Assembly: GCF_002251945.1 (NCBI RefSeq)
Contig: NZ_NDHW01000036.1
Span: 1 to 64,000, forward strand
Source of the DNA: Pseudanabaena sp. SR411
GTDB lineage: Bacteria > Cyanobacteriota > Cyanobacteriia > Pseudanabaenales > Pseudanabaenaceae
Length of the DNA stretch: 64,000 bases
Direction: 5' to 3'
A program made the translations under genes and the position numbers. Numbering within the stretch: position 1 is the stretch's first letter; each line of letters opens with the position of its first letter. The notes beneath the pieces were generated by a model, which saw only the letters and a list, made by a program, of their open reading frames with translations, had not been told where the DNA came from and searched no databases. Positions 54,314 to 64,000 of this stretch are shown here, piece by piece.

Positions 54314-57300
54314 ATGCCCCGCCGTAATGACATCCAAAAGATTTTGCTGATTGGCGCTGGCCCAATTGTGATTGGGCAAGCCTGCGAATTCGACTATTCG
54401 GGAACCCAAGCCTGTAAAGTTTTACGGGACGAAGGCTATTACGTGATCCTAGTTAACTCCAATCCCGCTACGATCATGACCGATCCCGCTACAGCCGATC
54501 GCACTTATATTGAGCCGATTACACCCGAAGTTGTCGCGCAGATTATCGAGAAAGAGCGTCCTGATGCCATATTGCCAACTATGGGCGGACAAACAGCCTT
54601 GAATACGGCGGTTGCCCTCGCTAAGATGGGGGTTTTAGAAAAATATGGCGTGGAGCTAATTGGCGCAAAACTGGAAGCGATTGAAATGGCTGAGGATCGC
54701 AAGCTATTTAAAGAAGCGATGGAGCGGATCGGTGTTGCCATGTGTCCGTCTGGCTTGGGGACAACCATGGAAGAATCCCGTGCGATCGCCCAAGAAATTG
54801 GCTCCTATCCTTTAATTATTCGTCCTGCATTTACGATGGGCGGTACAGGTGGCGGGATCGCCTATAACCAAGAGGAGTTTGAAGAAATTTGTGCCTCTGG
54901 TTTAGAAGCGAGTCCTGTATCGCAAATCCTGATCGAGCGATCGCTGATTGGTTGGAAAGAGTATGAGCTAGAGGTGATGCGTGATCTCGCCGATAACGTG
55001 GTGATCATTTGTAGCATCGAAAATATTGACCCAATGGGTATCCATACAGGTGACTCGATTACGGTTGCACCTGCTCAAACCCTGACTGACAAAGAATATC
55101 AGCGTTTGCGTGACTATTCAATTAAAATCATTCGCGAAATCGGCGTAGAAACTGGCGGCTCGAATATTCAGTTCTCGATCAATCCTGAAAATGGCGATGT
55201 CGTCGTGATCGAGATGAATCCTCGCGTGTCGCGTAGTTCGGCACTTGCATCGAAAGCGACAGGTTTCCCGATCGCTAAATTTGCGGCAAAACTTGCTGTG
55301 GGTTATACCCTTGATGAAATTTCCAATGATATAACCAAGAAAACACCTGCTAGTTTTGAGCCAACCATTGATTATGTCGTCACCAAGATTCCTCGCTTTG
55401 CATTCGAGAAATTCCCTGGGTCTGAGCCAGTTCTCACCACTCAGATGAAATCCGTCGGTGAAGCAATGGCGATCGGACGAACTTTCCAAGAATCGTTCCA
55501 AAAAGCATTGCGATCGCTGGAAGTTGGTCGTTTTGGTTTTGGTGGCGATCGCGAAGAAATATTACCTGACCTCGATAAAATCAAGTACAGTTTGCGAGTT
55601 CCTAATCCTGATCGCATTTTCTCGATTCGCGATGGTTTTTTGTCAGGACTATCAGTGCAAGCCATTTTTGAACTAACCAATATCGATCCTTGGTTCCTGC
55701 AAAAAATGCGCGAGATCACCGATGTGGAACTTTTGATCAAGGGTCGGAAGCTAGACAGTATCAAAAAAGATGAGATGCTGGAAACAAAACGCATGGGCTT
55801 TAGCGATCGCCAGATTGCCTATCTCACAGGCACAAATGAAGATGCAGTCCGCACCTATCGTAAATCCCTTGGTGTGATCCCCTCCTACAAGACTGTCGAT
55901 ACTTGTGCGGCTGAGTTTGAAGCACTCACTCCCTATCACTATTCCACTTATGAGGAAGAATCTGAGATTCTCCCTTCCACTAAGCGCAAGGTAATGATTC
56001 TTGGTGGTGGACCAAACCGCATTGGACAAGGGATTGAATTTGACTATTGTTGTTGTCATGCTAGCTATGCGTTACGCGCCGCAGGTTTTGAGACAATCAT
56101 GGTTAACTCTAATCCTGAAACCGTTTCTACTGATTACGACACTAGTGATCGCCTCTATTTCGAGCCATTGACTCGCGAAGATGTCTTAAACATCATCGAA
56201 GCCGAGCAACCTGAAGGTGTAATCATTCAATTTGGTGGGCAAACTCCGTTGAAGTTGTCAGTTCCTTTGCTGAAATATCTACAAGACACAAACTCTACTA
56301 CTAAGATCTGGGGAACTTCACCTGACTCCATTGATATTGCCGAAGATCGCGAACGTTTCGAGGCAATCTGTCAAGAAATTGGCATCCTACAGCCTAATAA
56401 TGGTCTAGCGCGTTCTGAAGAAGAAGCCGTAGCGATCGCGCAGCGCGTTGGTTATCCTGTGGTTGTCCGTCCTAGTTACGTTCTCGGCGGTCGGGGTATG
56501 GAAGTAGTCTACTCCGATGCTGAACTCGAAGACTATATGCGTCGGGCGATCATTATCGAGCCTGAACATCCCGTACTTATCGATCATTTCCTTGAAGGGG
56601 CGATCGAGGTGGATGTGGATGCGATCGCGGATCAACTTGGCAATGTCACCATCGGCGGCATTATGGAGCATATCGAAGAAGCAGGAATTCACTCTGGCGA
56701 TTCTGCTTGTTCAATTCCTACTTTCTCTTTGCCTCCCGAAGTTCTCACCACCATTCGCACATGGACGATTAGCCTCGCCAAATCACTCAATGTAATTGGC
56801 TTGATGAATATCCAGTACGCAGTGCAGTTGAATAATAACAATCTCAAAGAGAGCAAGGTCTTCATTCTTGAAGCCAATCCTCGTGCCTCGCGTACTGTTC
56901 CCTATGTCAGCAAAGCGATTAACGTCCCCCTCGTTAACTATGCATCGCGGATCATGGCTGGTGCAACCCTTGCGGAACTTGGTTTAACGGAAGAGGTGAT
57001 TCCTAAACATATCTCGATCAAGGAAGCCGTACTTCCCTTTGCTAAGTTCGCTGGCACAGATACAATTTTGGGCCCCGAAATGCGATCCACTGGCGAAGTC
57101 ATGGGCATCGATACCGAGTTCGGACGCGCCTTTGCCAAAGCGCAAATCGCGGCTGGAACTCATTTACCTCTAGAGGGAACTGTGTTTCTCTCGGTTAATG
57201 ATCGCGATAAAAGCGGTATTCCCTCCGTTGCTGAAGCCTTTGTCGAATTGGGCTTTAAAATTGTTGCTACAGAAGGAACCTATAAAATCCTACGGCGCAA

Positions 57301-57565
57301 CAATATTGAATCAAAACAAGTTCTCAAAGTCCATGAAGGTCGTCCCCACATTGGTGACTCGATGAAAAACGGTCAAATTCAACTGATTGTTAATTCTCCT
57401 AGTGGCGAAGAGGCAAAGGCTGATGGCAAAATGATTCGGCGGACGGCTCTAGCTTATCGGATTCCTGTAATTACCACCCTTGCAGGGGCAAAAGCGGCGA
57501 TCGCGGCGATTCGATCTCTACAAACTGGAGCAATTTCTGTAACTGCACTTCAGGACTACGCTTAA
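54314..57565 (+). CDS. carB: Carbamoyl-phosphate synthase large subunit
   Basis: A 1083-residue enzyme that makes carbamoyl phosphate for arginine and pyrimidines from bicarbonate, ammonia and two ATP. It has two homologous ATP-grasp halves: the first starts [22 protein letters not shown] and the second [22 protein letters not shown]. Both carry the glycine-rich ATP-binding motif ([16 protein letters not shown] and [15 protein letters not shown]). A C-terminal MGS-like regulatory domain follows. The length is full. The small subunit (carA) is not in the window. Confidence 0.98.
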   Translation: MPRRNDIQKILLIGAGPIVIGQACEFDYSGTQACKVLRDEGYYVILVNSNPATIMTDPATADRTYIEPITPEVVAQIIEKERPDAILPTMGGQTALNTAVALAKMGVLEKYGVELIGAKLEAIEMAEDRKLFKEAMERIGVAMCPSGLGTTMEESRAIAQEIGSYPLIIRPAFTMGGTGGGIAYNQEEFEEICASGLEASPVSQILIERSLIGWKEYELEVMRDLADNVVIICSIENIDPMGIHTGDSITVAPAQTLTDKEYQRLRDYSIKIIREIGVETGGSNIQFSINPENGDVVVIEMNPRVSRSSALASKATGFPIAKFAAKLAVGYTLDEISNDITKKTPASFEPTIDYVVTKIPRFAFEKFPGSEPVLTTQMKSVGEAMAIGRTFQESFQKALRSLEVGRFGFGGDREEILPDLDKIKYSLRVPNPDRIFSIRDGFLSGLSVQAIFELTNIDPWFLQKMREITDVELLIKGRKLDSIKKDEMLETKRMGFSDRQIAYLTGTNEDAVRTYRKSLGVIPSYKTVDTCAAEFEALTPYHYSTYEEESEILPSTKRKVMILGGGPNRIGQGIEFDYCCCHASYALRAAGFETIMVNSNPETVSTDYDTSDRLYFEPLTREDVLNIIEAEQPEGVIIQFGGQTPLKLSVPLLKYLQDTNSTTKIWGTSPDSIDIAEDRERFEAICQEIGILQPNNGLARSEEEAVAIAQRVGYPVVVRPSYVLGGRGMEVVYSDAELEDYMRRAIIIEPEHPVLIDHFLEGAIEVDVDAIADQLGNVTIGGIMEHIEEAGIHSGDSACSIPTFSLPPEVLTTIRTWTISLAKSLNVIGLMNIQYAVQLNNNNLKESKVFILEANPRASRTVPYVSKAINVPLVNYASRIMAGATLAELGLTEEVIPKHISIKEAVLPFAKFAGTDTILGPEMRSTGEVMGIDTEFGRAFAKAQIAAGTHLPLEGTVFLSVNDRDKSGIPSVAEAFVELGFKIVATEGTYKILRRNNIESKQVLKVHEGRPHIGDSMKNGQIQLIVNSPSGEEAKADGKMIRRTALAYRIPVITTLAGAKAAIAAIRSLQTGAISVTALQDYA

Positions 57566-57570
57566 AACCC

Positions 57571-57605
57571 AAAGAACAAACTTCGCGATGCGAAGTTTGT
57601 TCTTT
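57571..57605. terminator. Perfect 16-bp bidirectional hairpin between carB and dnaX
   Basis: AAAGAACAAACTTCGC and GCGAAGTTTGTTCTTT pair with loop GAT. The dnaX stop codon overlaps the right arm, and the carB stop is six bases away. It should end both convergent transcripts. Confidence 0.8.
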
Positions 57606-60600
57606 ATTGATCGCTAGGTTCTTCATCCAGATCCACAATCTGTCCATTAAACAGATCGGCTAAGTTTTTAATCACCCTGTCATCCTCAGACATCCCCACA
57701 TAACCTCTAGGCTGAGGTGTTGGCGGGTTGTCTGGATGAGGATTTGTACTTACTGATGGCTCTGTTGATGGAGTTGTAATTGGCTGATGATTAGGTGGGG
57801 GAGGAGGACTTGGCTTTTGATAGTTAACAGGCGGCGCGATCGCAGGACTAACAGGAAGAGGTGCAGTAACTTGAACTTGCTCCACTTGCGGTGGCGTAGT
57901 CACAAAGGTAAACATCACTTTAATCGGACGCTGCAAATGCTTAGCAAAAACTTCTTCTAGTTCTGGACGCTTTTGAACCACGATATTCTTGGTTGTTTCA
58001 TCACGCTTGCCACCCAATCCAATTTTGACGCTATTACTCTCAAGCGTCAGAATATGAGCCTGTATCTGGATAAAAACCGATTTTGTGGGTGTGGGCAACA
58101 TTGATAAAATGCTTTGCCACATCTGATCTAGATCGTAACCAACCGCAGCGAAGTCATCAAGGTCATCAATTCCCGATGAAATCGGAGTTTCGACAATGGG
58201 GGGAGTGGGTATCGAAATATTCTCTGGTTCCGATACCTTGACAATTGGGACTGTTGGAGTTTCTGGTTTTGGTGTTACTGGAACTTGAGAAAAAGGCTCA
58301 GTCTTAGGTGTTTGGGGGGTAAATTGTGGAGTCGTGGTTGTATTGCGTGATGGCACAAATGGTTGAGCTTGAGATGGAAGCGGAGCCTGTGACTGGGCGA
58401 TCGCACCCTGCGCGGATGGCAGTAAACCCATGAGCGTAACTTCTAGCCATAGGCGTGGCTGTGTGGAGTTACGGATTTGTAGCTCGGCAGATCGCAAATG
58501 TTGTTGACCTAGCAAAATATTGGGAATCGCTAAACTCTGCGCTAGATGAATCAATCTTTCCCAACCAGAACTGGTCATGGCAACAAGGTCACTGCGATCG
58601 CTAGCGGTTTTGGCAATCAATAAATCACGATATACATTTGCCAGATTTTGCAACACAATCAGAGGCTCACGTCCGCGATCCATAATTCGCCGCACATAAT
58701 CAATTAATTGTGTGGAATGATCGGCAGCGATCGCTTCAATCAAAGATAACAAGTCTTGTTCGGGAACGGAACCAACTAAATCCCAAACTGCCTCAACCGT
58801 AATCTCTCCATCTAATAAACTCAATTGATCGAGCAAAGATTCGGCATCACGCAGTCCTCCCTGTGCAATTTGAGCAACTAAAGTCAGTGCTTCAACATGA
58901 ATATTAATGTTCTCATTTGCCGCAATTTTTCCTAAATGCTTGACCATCGCATCAAGAGGAATCCGTCGAAAGTCAAAACGCTGACATCGCGAAATAATCG
59001 TCGGTAATACGCGCTGGGGATCGGTGGTGGCGAGAATAAAAGTAACGCGATCGGGTGGTTCTTCTAGGGTTTTCAGCAAAGCGTTAAATGCTGCGGTGCT
59101 TAACATATGGCAGTTATGTACTAACAGTCCATTAGCGACAAAGTTGTGATTATCTTCTACTTCAATGTCATAAACTGGCTCATCACCAACGACTGTTACA
59201 GATTCTACCCGCTCCAAACTTGTATTCCATTGACGGGATAGAGTATTGTTGTAATTCTGACAACCACTTTCTACTAGCATTTGCTCCCATGCAAATGTAG
59301 TTGTAGGTTTTCTCTCCTCTTTTATAGGATTGCAATTTGGCTTTATAACCCATTGATTGCAACCAAGATTCAATAAGTTGATTTTCTTCCCAAGAATATC
59401 CTTCTGTAGATAAGTGAATGGTGGGACTACCTTCTGGGGTGAGCATAAGCGTTCCATCATCCATATACCACCATGCCAAGCCTTCAGAAGTAATTTGATC
59501 AAGCCATTCCATAGAAACGTTTTTGGTGATTCCTGTAGGCTTAACCACGTCAAATACTGTATTGAGTTGGGGATGACACATGGTACTGCTACAGACAGAG
59601 AGTTCTCCATAGCCATCATTCTTGGCAATACGGAAATTGGGGCGTAATTCCGATAATCTGCTAATTTTGTATTCCAGCCATTCTTTTTGTTTATATCCGT
59701 GTGTCCATGCAATTCTTGGGAAGCGACTGTGTTTGTTGGGGTAGGTAATGGCAGCATCTCCCAATAATGTGCCATAGACGAGTCCAAGTAATTCGGGTGA
59801 AATATTTCCTGCTGCTGCAAGATAGTTTTCTGTGCGTTTTGCCCAGATGCCGTGATTTTTCTTGTAAGGATGTCGCTTCCAGTAGGATAAGATGCTTTGC
59901 AATCCTCTACCTTTTTGAAGTAAGAATTGAGGGACTTCAAGCTTTTCTCCGCATCCGCAGGCGCAGGAGACAAAATGTTCATTCCAACTTTGATATTGCT
60001 TGCTGGTGTCCATCCTGATTCTGACCTGATTAAATGATTACCTGTGCATTGAAGCGATCGCTGATTGGTTTTAATAATTAACGTAGGTTTTACGCCACGA
60101 TCTAACCAGCGTAAAACTTTCTTATATTCCCATTGAGCAGATTTTTCGTTGTAACTTAAAACTTGCTTACCTAATAAATCTTGATCGTCAATACGCATTA
60201 AACCTGTATCAGTCTGCACAAGCGTATCGCCAGTCAAGCATTCATCAATAATATAAACCTTAAACCTTGCCTTAACTGGGGCAAACTGAGCGCGTTCGAT
60301 CAGTTCCCGAATATTATCAACGCCTGTATTACTTGCCGCGTCAATTTCGGTAATATCGAGGGCGTTACCATTGGCGATGCTATGGCATAACTCACACTTG
60401 CCGCAGGGGTGAGGAGTGGGGCTGTCTGAGCTTAGGCAGTTGAGCGACTTTGCCATGATCCGCGCACTCGATGTCTTACCCGTACCTCTTGCACCTGTAA
60501 ATAGATATGCAGGTGCGATGCGCTTAGTATTTAAGGCATTGCTAAGGGTATGGGCGATCGCCTCTTGACCCACTAGGTCATCAAAGATTTGCGGTCGATA

Positions 60601-60627
60601 TTTATGGTGTAGTGGCTCATAGCCCAT
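57604..60627 (-). CDS. dnaX: DNA polymerase III tau/gamma subunit (DnaX) interrupted by an intein
   Basis: About 1007 residues as precursor from the ATG at 60627 (MGYEPLHHKYRPQIFDDLVG); an earlier in-frame GTG at 60651 is less likely. The clamp-loader AAA+ domain has Walker A TGARGTGKTS and the zinc site CGKCELCH. The Walker B segment VYIIDE is followed at 60240 by a 376-residue intein. The host sequence then resumes with CHMLSTAAFNALLKTLEEPP and the SRC motif (IISRCQRFDF). The mature protein is about 631 residues, with a Pro-rich linker and C-terminal tau domain. It loads the sliding clamp at the replication fork. Because the intein splits the ATPase core, function depends on splicing. Confidence 0.96.
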   Translation of the reverse strand: MGYEPLHHKYRPQIFDDLVGQEAIAHTLSNALNTKRIAPAYLFTGARGTGKTSSARIMAKSLNCLSSDSPTPHPCGKCELCHSIANGNALDITEIDAASNTGVDNIRELIERAQFAPVKARFKVYIIDECLTGDTLVQTDTGLMRIDDQDLLGKQVLSYNEKSAQWEYKKVLRWLDRGVKPTLIIKTNQRSLQCTGNHLIRSESGWTPASNIKVGMNILSPAPADAEKSLKSLNSYFKKVEDCKASYPTGSDILTRKITASGQNAQKTILQQQEIFHPNYLDSSMAHYWEMLPLPTPTNTVASQELHGHTDINKKNGWNTKLADYRNYAPISVLPRMMAMENSLSVAVPCVIPNSIQYLTWLSLQESPKTFLWNGLIKLLLKAWHGGIWMMERLCSPQKVVPPFTYLQKDILGKKINLLNLGCNQWVIKPNCNPIKEERKPTTTFAWEQMLVESGCQNYNNTLSRQWNTSLERVESVTVVGDEPVYDIEVEDNHNFVANGLLVHNCHMLSTAAFNALLKTLEEPPDRVTFILATTDPQRVLPTIISRCQRFDFRRIPLDAMVKHLGKIAANENINIHVEALTLVAQIAQGGLRDAESLLDQLSLLDGEITVEAVWDLVGSVPEQDLLSLIEAIAADHSTQLIDYVRRIMDRGREPLIVLQNLANVYRDLLIAKTASDRSDLVAMTSSGWERLIHLAQSLAIPNILLGQQHLRSAELQIRNSTQPRLWLEVTLMGLLPSAQGAIAQSQAPLPSQAQPFVPSRNTTTTPQFTPQTPKTEPFSQVPVTPKPETPTVPIVKVSEPENISIPTPPIVETPISSGIDDLDDFAAVGYDLDQMWQSILSMLPTPTKSVFIQIQAHILTLESNSVKIGLGGKRDETTKNIVVQKRPELEEVFAKHLQRPIKVMFTFVTTPPQVEQVQVTAPLPVSPAIAPPVNYQKPSPPPPPNHQPITTPSTEPSVSTNPHPDNPPTPQPRGYVGMSEDDRVIKNLADLFNGQIVDLDEEPSDQ
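59113..60240 (-). other. DnaX intein, 376 residues, with all splicing residues intact
   Basis: The intein starts at Cys1 (CLTGDTLV, block A) and ends His375-Asn376 (NGLLVHN), followed by host Cys (CHML). Block B has Thr66-x-x-His69 (CTGNHLI), and the C-terminal block F is VYDIEVEDNHNF. All residues expected for a class 1 intein are therefore present. The insertion site, right after the Walker B IDE, is where other cyanobacterial DnaX inteins sit, as far as I recall. The splicing domains take up about residues 1-92 and 341-376. The middle part, read in the dnaX frame, has no recognisable domain, because the homing endonuclease lies in another frame of the same DNA. Confidence 0.95.
59183..60013 (-). 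CDS. LAGLIDADG homing endonuclease nested in the intein in a different frame
   Basis: A 276-residue ORF with its own ATG (60013) and stop, lying wholly inside the intein but in the +2 (-1) frame relative to dnaX. It has a Cys-rich N-terminus (SCACGCGEKLEV), first LAGLIDADG helix LLGLVYGTLLGDA (75-87, Asp86), second helix GLAWWYMDDG (178-187, Asp185/186) and a C-terminal IPSMEYKF typical of the LAGLIDADG_2 (PF03161) group. It looks complete, with both acidic catalytic positions. It would cut an intein-less dnaX allele to spread the element. Expression may need internal initiation; a weak AGGT lies about 12-15 bases before the ATG. Confidence 0.9.
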   Translation of the reverse strand: MDTSKQYQSWNEHFVSCACGCGEKLEVPQFLLQKGRGLQSILSYWKRHPYKKNHGIWAKRTENYLAAAGNISPELLGLVYGTLLGDAAITYPNKHSRFPRIAWTHGYKQKEWLEYKISRLSELRPNFRIAKNDGYGELSVCSSTMCHPQLNTVFDVVKPTGITKNVSMEWLDQITSEGLAWWYMDDGTLMLTPEGSPTIHLSTEGYSWEENQLIESWLQSMGYKAKLQSYKRGEKTYNYICMGANASRKWLSELQQYSIPSMEYKFGAGRICNSRW

Positions 60628-60718
60628 AGGAACACGATGATGCTCAAGCACTGCTGGTCAAATATATCATTCACCAGTATAGCGATTACCCCAGAGTGGG
60701 AATAAGTAGCTTACAAGC

Positions 60719-60764
60719 AAAACCCGTAAAGTTGCGCCCGCAGGGGCGCAACTTTACGGGTTTT
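60719..60764. terminator. Perfect 21-bp hairpin between dnaX and clpB
   Basis: AAAACCCGTAAAGTTGCG continues to CCC and pairs with GGGCGCAACTTTACGGG and TTTT; the loop is GCAG. It lies between divergent genes, upstream of both, so it is not an obvious terminator; it could attenuate leader transcription or be an inserted element. Confidence 0.6.
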
Positions 60765-60882
60765 AATACTTTATTTTGCACCAGTACTTATAGCGGTTTT
60801 CACTAACTTAGCGGACTAGCATTGTAAACTTATCTTAACTACCCTTAGTAATTACACCTGAATCCTGCTGTAACCAAAGCCA

Positions 60883-63558
60883 ATGCAACCAACCGATCCG
60901 AAAAAATTTACTGAAAAAGCATGGGAAGCGATCGTCAAATCGCAAGAGGTCGCGAGACGCGCTCAACATCAGCAACTAGAAGTCGAGCATTTGTTAATGG
61001 CGCTATTGGAGCAGGAAGAGGGCTTGACTACGAATATACTTACGGCGATGTCAGTCCCCATGGCAAGGGCGCGACGACAGGTCGAAGAATTTTTGCGACG
61101 ACAACCCCGTGTAGCAAGTCCAGAACAATTGTATTTAGGGCGCAACTTGGAAGTATGGCTCGATCGCACCGAAGAGCATCGCAAGGTTTTTGGTGATGAC
61201 TTTATCGCCGTTGAGCATATGCTGCTGGGATTAGCCGATGACGATCGCATCGGTAAACGGCTATATCGCGATTTAAGTATCGATCGCAAAAAATTAGAAG
61301 AAACAATTAAATCGCTGCGGGGTAGCCAGACTATCACCGATCAAAATCCTGAGGCAAAATATGCAGCTTTAGAAAAATATGGTCGTGATCTTACGGAACA
61401 AGCAAAGCAAGGCAAGCTCGATCCTGTGATTGGTCGTGATGATGAGATTCGGCGCGTTATGCAGGTATTGTCTAGACGCACCAAAAATAATCCTGTGCTA
61501 ATTGGTGAACCGGGGGTCGGTAAAACAGCGATCGCTGAAGGATTAGCGCAAAGGATTATTCGCGGTGATGTGCCAGAATCCCTCAAAGACCGCACGATCA
61601 TTAGTCTGGATATGGGATCGCTGATTGCAGGGGCAAAATATCGCGGTGAATTTGAGGATCGATTGAAGGCGGTTCTTAAGGAAGTTCTCAATTCCGATGG
61701 CAAGATTGTACTGTTTATTGATGAATTGCATACGGTGGTTGGGGCTGGGGCAACACAGCAGGGCGCTATGGATGCAGGAAATATTCTCAAGCCAATGTTA
61801 GCGCGGGGTGAATTGCGCTGTATTGGAGCGACCACTTTAGATGAATATCGCCAATATATTGAGAAAGATGCGGCTCTAGAACGACGTTTTCAGCAAGTTG
61901 TGGTCGATCAGCCAACTGTAGAAGATACAATCTCGATTTTGCGCGGACTAAAGGAACGCTACGAAGTACATCATGGCGTAACTATTTCCGATTCGGCGCT
62001 AGTGGCAGCAGCGACACTTTCTAATCGTTATATTACCGATCGCTTCTTACCAGACAAAGCGATCGATCTCGTTGATGAATCCGCAGCAAAATTAAAAATG
62101 GAGGTTGATTCTCGACCCTTAGAACTAGATGAAATTGATCGCCGTCTGATGCAATTGGAAATGGAAAGATTATCCTTGCAAAAAGAAGGAGGCTTCACTC
62201 CTGTTGAACGAACGGAAGCTGAAGGCAAAGTCATCTATAAAACTAAGAGCGGTAAGGCTGTCCAAGATCGACTTGATCGCCTTGACAAAGAAATGAACGA
62301 ATTGCGCGATCGCCAAATTAGCCTCGATGATCGCTGGCAACAGGAAAAAGATACCATTGATAATCTGCGATCGCTCAAAGAACAAATCGATCAAACTAAG
62401 TTACTGATTGAGCAATCTGAACGTGAATTCAACCTCAATCGTGCTGCTGAATTGAAATATGGCAAGTTGACGGAGCTAGAAAAAAATCTTGATGAGGCAG
62501 AACTAGAGCTAAATCGGGCTAGAGCAGATGGTTCAATTCTCTTTCGTGAACAAGTTACTGAAGATGATATTGCCGAAATTGTGGCGCGTTGGACAGGCAT
62601 TCCCCTCAAAAAGCTACTATTATCAGAGCGTCAAAAATTACTGACCTTAGAGAAACATCTCCATGATCGCGTCATTGGTCAAGATGAAGCTGTCACTTCT
62701 GTATCTTCAGCAATCCGTCGCGCCCGTGCAGGGATGAATGATCCTAATCGTCCCATTGGTTCATTCCTGTTTTTAGGCCCCACAGGAGTGGGCAAAACCG
62801 AGCTGGCGCGTACCCTTGCCGAATTTCTATTTGATTCTGATGCCTCAATGGTACGGATCGACATGTCGGAATATATGGAGAAGCACTCGGTTTCGCGCTT
62901 AATCGGTGCGCCCCCTGGGTATGTTGGCTATGAAGAAGGTGGGCAATTCTCAGAAGCAGTGCGTCGCCATCCTTACTCAGTAGTACTTTTTGATGAAGTC
63001 GAGAAAGCGCATCCTGATGTGTTTAATATTCTTTTGCAAGTTCTTGACGATGGAAGGATTACCGATAGTCAAGGTCGCTTAGTGGATTGCAAAAATACGG
63101 TGATCATCATGACCAGTAATATCGGTAGCGATCGCATTCTCGAAGTTTCCAAAGATTTATCCAGCGATCTGGATGGTGATGCTCGTTATGACCAAATGCG
63201 CGATAAGGTGCTCGAGGTACTTCGCAATCACTTCCGTCCTGAGTTTCTCAATCGGATTGATGAAACGGTAATCTTCCATGCATTACGTCGTAATGAAATT
63301 CGGTCAATTGCGGAGTTACAAATTAAACGCATTGAGAACAGACTAAGCGATCGCAAGATTTCCTTAAAACTGAGTGAGGAAGCTAAAGACTATATCGCTG
63401 CTGTTGGTTACGATCCTTCCTACGGTGCGCGTCCTCTAAAACGCGCCATTCAGAGGGAAATCGAAAACCCGATCGCCAACAAAATTCTAGAAGGAACTTT
63501 TGCAGAAGGGCATCAAATTTACGTCACTGTAGAGGATGAGACGCTAGTTTTTAGTTAG
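60883..63558 (+). CDS. clpB: Chaperone ClpB (Hsp100 disaggregase)
   Basis: An 891-residue AAA+ protein. The N-domain has the paired repeats [13 protein letters not shown] and [11 protein letters not shown]. The first ATPase has GEPGVGKT (208-215), and the second GPTGVGKT (632-639) with [27 protein letters not shown]. Between them lies a coiled-coil M-domain (about 410-530), which marks ClpB rather than ClpC or ClpA. It works with DnaK to resolve aggregates. The length is normal. A second ClpB paralogue is common in cyanobacteria. Confidence 0.95.
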   Translation: MQPTDPKKFTEKAWEAIVKSQEVARRAQHQQLEVEHLLMALLEQEEGLTTNILTAMSVPMARARRQVEEFLRRQPRVASPEQLYLGRNLEVWLDRTEEHRKVFGDDFIAVEHMLLGLADDDRIGKRLYRDLSIDRKKLEETIKSLRGSQTITDQNPEAKYAALEKYGRDLTEQAKQGKLDPVIGRDDEIRRVMQVLSRRTKNNPVLIGEPGVGKTAIAEGLAQRIIRGDVPESLKDRTIISLDMGSLIAGAKYRGEFEDRLKAVLKEVLNSDGKIVLFIDELHTVVGAGATQQGAMDAGNILKPMLARGELRCIGATTLDEYRQYIEKDAALERRFQQVVVDQPTVEDTISILRGLKERYEVHHGVTISDSALVAAATLSNRYITDRFLPDKAIDLVDESAAKLKMEVDSRPLELDEIDRRLMQLEMERLSLQKEGGFTPVERTEAEGKVIYKTKSGKAVQDRLDRLDKEMNELRDRQISLDDRWQQEKDTIDNLRSLKEQIDQTKLLIEQSEREFNLNRAAELKYGKLTELEKNLDEAELELNRARADGSILFREQVTEDDIAEIVARWTGIPLKKLLLSERQKLLTLEKHLHDRVIGQDEAVTSVSSAIRRARAGMNDPNRPIGSFLFLGPTGVGKTELARTLAEFLFDSDASMVRIDMSEYMEKHSVSRLIGAPPGYVGYEEGGQFSEAVRRHPYSVVLFDEVEKAHPDVFNILLQVLDDGRITDSQGRLVDCKNTVIIMTSNIGSDRILEVSKDLSSDLDGDARYDQMRDKVLEVLRNHFRPEFLNRIDETVIFHALRRNEIRSIAELQIKRIENRLSDRKISLKLSEEAKDYIAAVGYDPSYGARPLKRAIQREIENPIANKILEGTFAEGHQIYVTVEDETLVFS

Positions 63559-63728
63559 AGATTGTTTGAGAAGTGTCCATTATTAAGGGTATCGTCCAGA
63601 AGTAAAACAACAAATCGCAGAGATAGCAATAAATAGTTTTTTAAGTTTTGAATCCTTTACAAGTTATGATAGTAAATGGTCAAAATTACAATTTTCACTT
63701 TTTTATCTAAAGTTTCGCCAATAACATC

Positions 63729-64000
63729 ATGATGCGTAGCAACTATTGCGGTCACCTCAATGCCGAACATATCGGACAAACAGTTAGCTTGTGCGGTTGG
63801 ATCGATCGCAGACGGGATCATGGTGGTGTGATCTTTTTAGATTTGCGCGATCGCACAGGAATCTTACAAATCGTCAGTGACCCTCAGCGTACTCCTGAGT
63901 CCTATAATCTCGCAGGTGAGATGCGAAATGAATATGTGGTCAGGATTATCGGTAAAGTTTCTAAGCGTCCCGACGAGTCGCTCAACCCGAAACTAGCCAC
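63729..64000 (+). CDS. aspS: Aspartyl-tRNA synthetase, N-terminal part (cut by the window edge)
   Basis: Ninety codons from the ATG at 63729 (a second ATG follows at once). The reading starts [20 protein letters not shown], then [29 protein letters not shown], the OB-fold anticodon-binding domain of AspRS. It continues past the window. The enzyme charges tRNA-Asp, and in many cyanobacteria possibly also tRNA-Asn. The 170-base gap after clpB holds no feature I recognise. Confidence 0.93.
   Translation, partial: MMRSNYCGHLNAEHIGQTVSLCGWIDRRRDHGGVIFLDLRDRTGILQIVSDPQRTPESYNLAGEMRNEYVVRIIGKVSKRPDESLNPKLA

Noticed and set aside
59183-60013. The nested endonuclease as a plain frameshifted pseudogene of an in-frame intein endonuclease
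   Set aside because: It has an uninterrupted 276-codon frame, its own start and stop, both LAGLIDADG helices with acidic residues and a natural-looking C-terminus. The dnaX frame is also uninterrupted. Two lesions exactly at its borders would be needed.
61341-61835. A 164-residue minus-strand ORF inside clpB
   Set aside because: A shadow of a highly conserved AAA+ coding region; composition is atypical and no ribosome-binding site is seen.

Overview
The window reads as chromosomal DNA of a cyanobacterium. The palindrome GCGATCGC (HIP1) recurs throughout, in genes and between them. The gene content includes a chlorophyll-binding IsiA/CP43' protein with flavodoxin, MenD for phylloquinone, Ycf33-like DUF751, a stand-alone PCP_red protein, DUF1822 and DUF4337. 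A Pseudanabaena-like filamentous organism is a guess from general style only. No rRNA, tRNA or CRISPR array was recognised.

Layout. 1-0.8 kb: the edge of a possible transposase gene and a decayed membrane-protein gene. 0.8-7 kb: a large exported TPR-CHAT protein, DUF4337, DUF751, DUF6464, then rbfA overlapping an ExbB/TolQ-like gene. 7-12.5 kb: carotenoid oxygenase, cupin, YwqG-like protein and NAD-epimerase, with a divergent PadR regulator and a 16-bp inverted-repeat operator candidate; then an SH3-like secreted protein and a PCP_red protein. 12.7-22.4 kb: a GspE/PilB ATPase, DUF427, a four-domain exopolysaccharide enzyme (Alg13-like, Alg14-like, STAS, sugar transferase), trpD, a VOC protein, a VanY-like peptidase, an M41-like HEAGH membrane protein and a sigma-70-like/DUF1822 pair. 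22.5-37 kb: an accessory region with a receptor-like solute-binding protein, a PspA-like coiled-coil protein, a membrane-anchored CHAT protease, a lipoprotein joining a solute-binding domain to a vWA domain, a GRDP-like membrane protein, small exported proteins, an exported amidohydrolase, two duplicated repeat proteins and an SPFH protein, with gene debris between them. 37-43.9 kb: a BT1 transporter, maf-menD, Uma2, thiO and a methyltransferase. 44-54 kb: an iron-stress and metal-uptake block (isiA, Crp-type regulator, isiB, VOC, FecCD permease, ATPase, AMIN-TonB receptor, VOC fusion, binding lipoprotein). 54-64 kb: carB, dnaX with an intein, clpB and the start of aspS.

The strongest candidate for something new is inside dnaX. 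The 376-residue intein keeps its splicing residues and an uninterrupted dnaX frame, yet its LAGLIDADG homing endonuclease is a complete 276-codon ORF with its own ATG and stop in another frame of the same strand. The second is the CHAT/PspA/vWA/solute-binding locus, which looks like an envelope-stress or conflict module. The third is the four-domain fusion, which places a STAS switch beside a sugar transferase.

The window is also rich in small non-coding elements: a 163-164 bp MITE-like element with 9-bp target duplications (two copies), a roughly 105-bp double-hairpin repeat that abuts or supplies stop codons (four copies), and many long near-perfect hairpins with loops of about three bases at gene ends.
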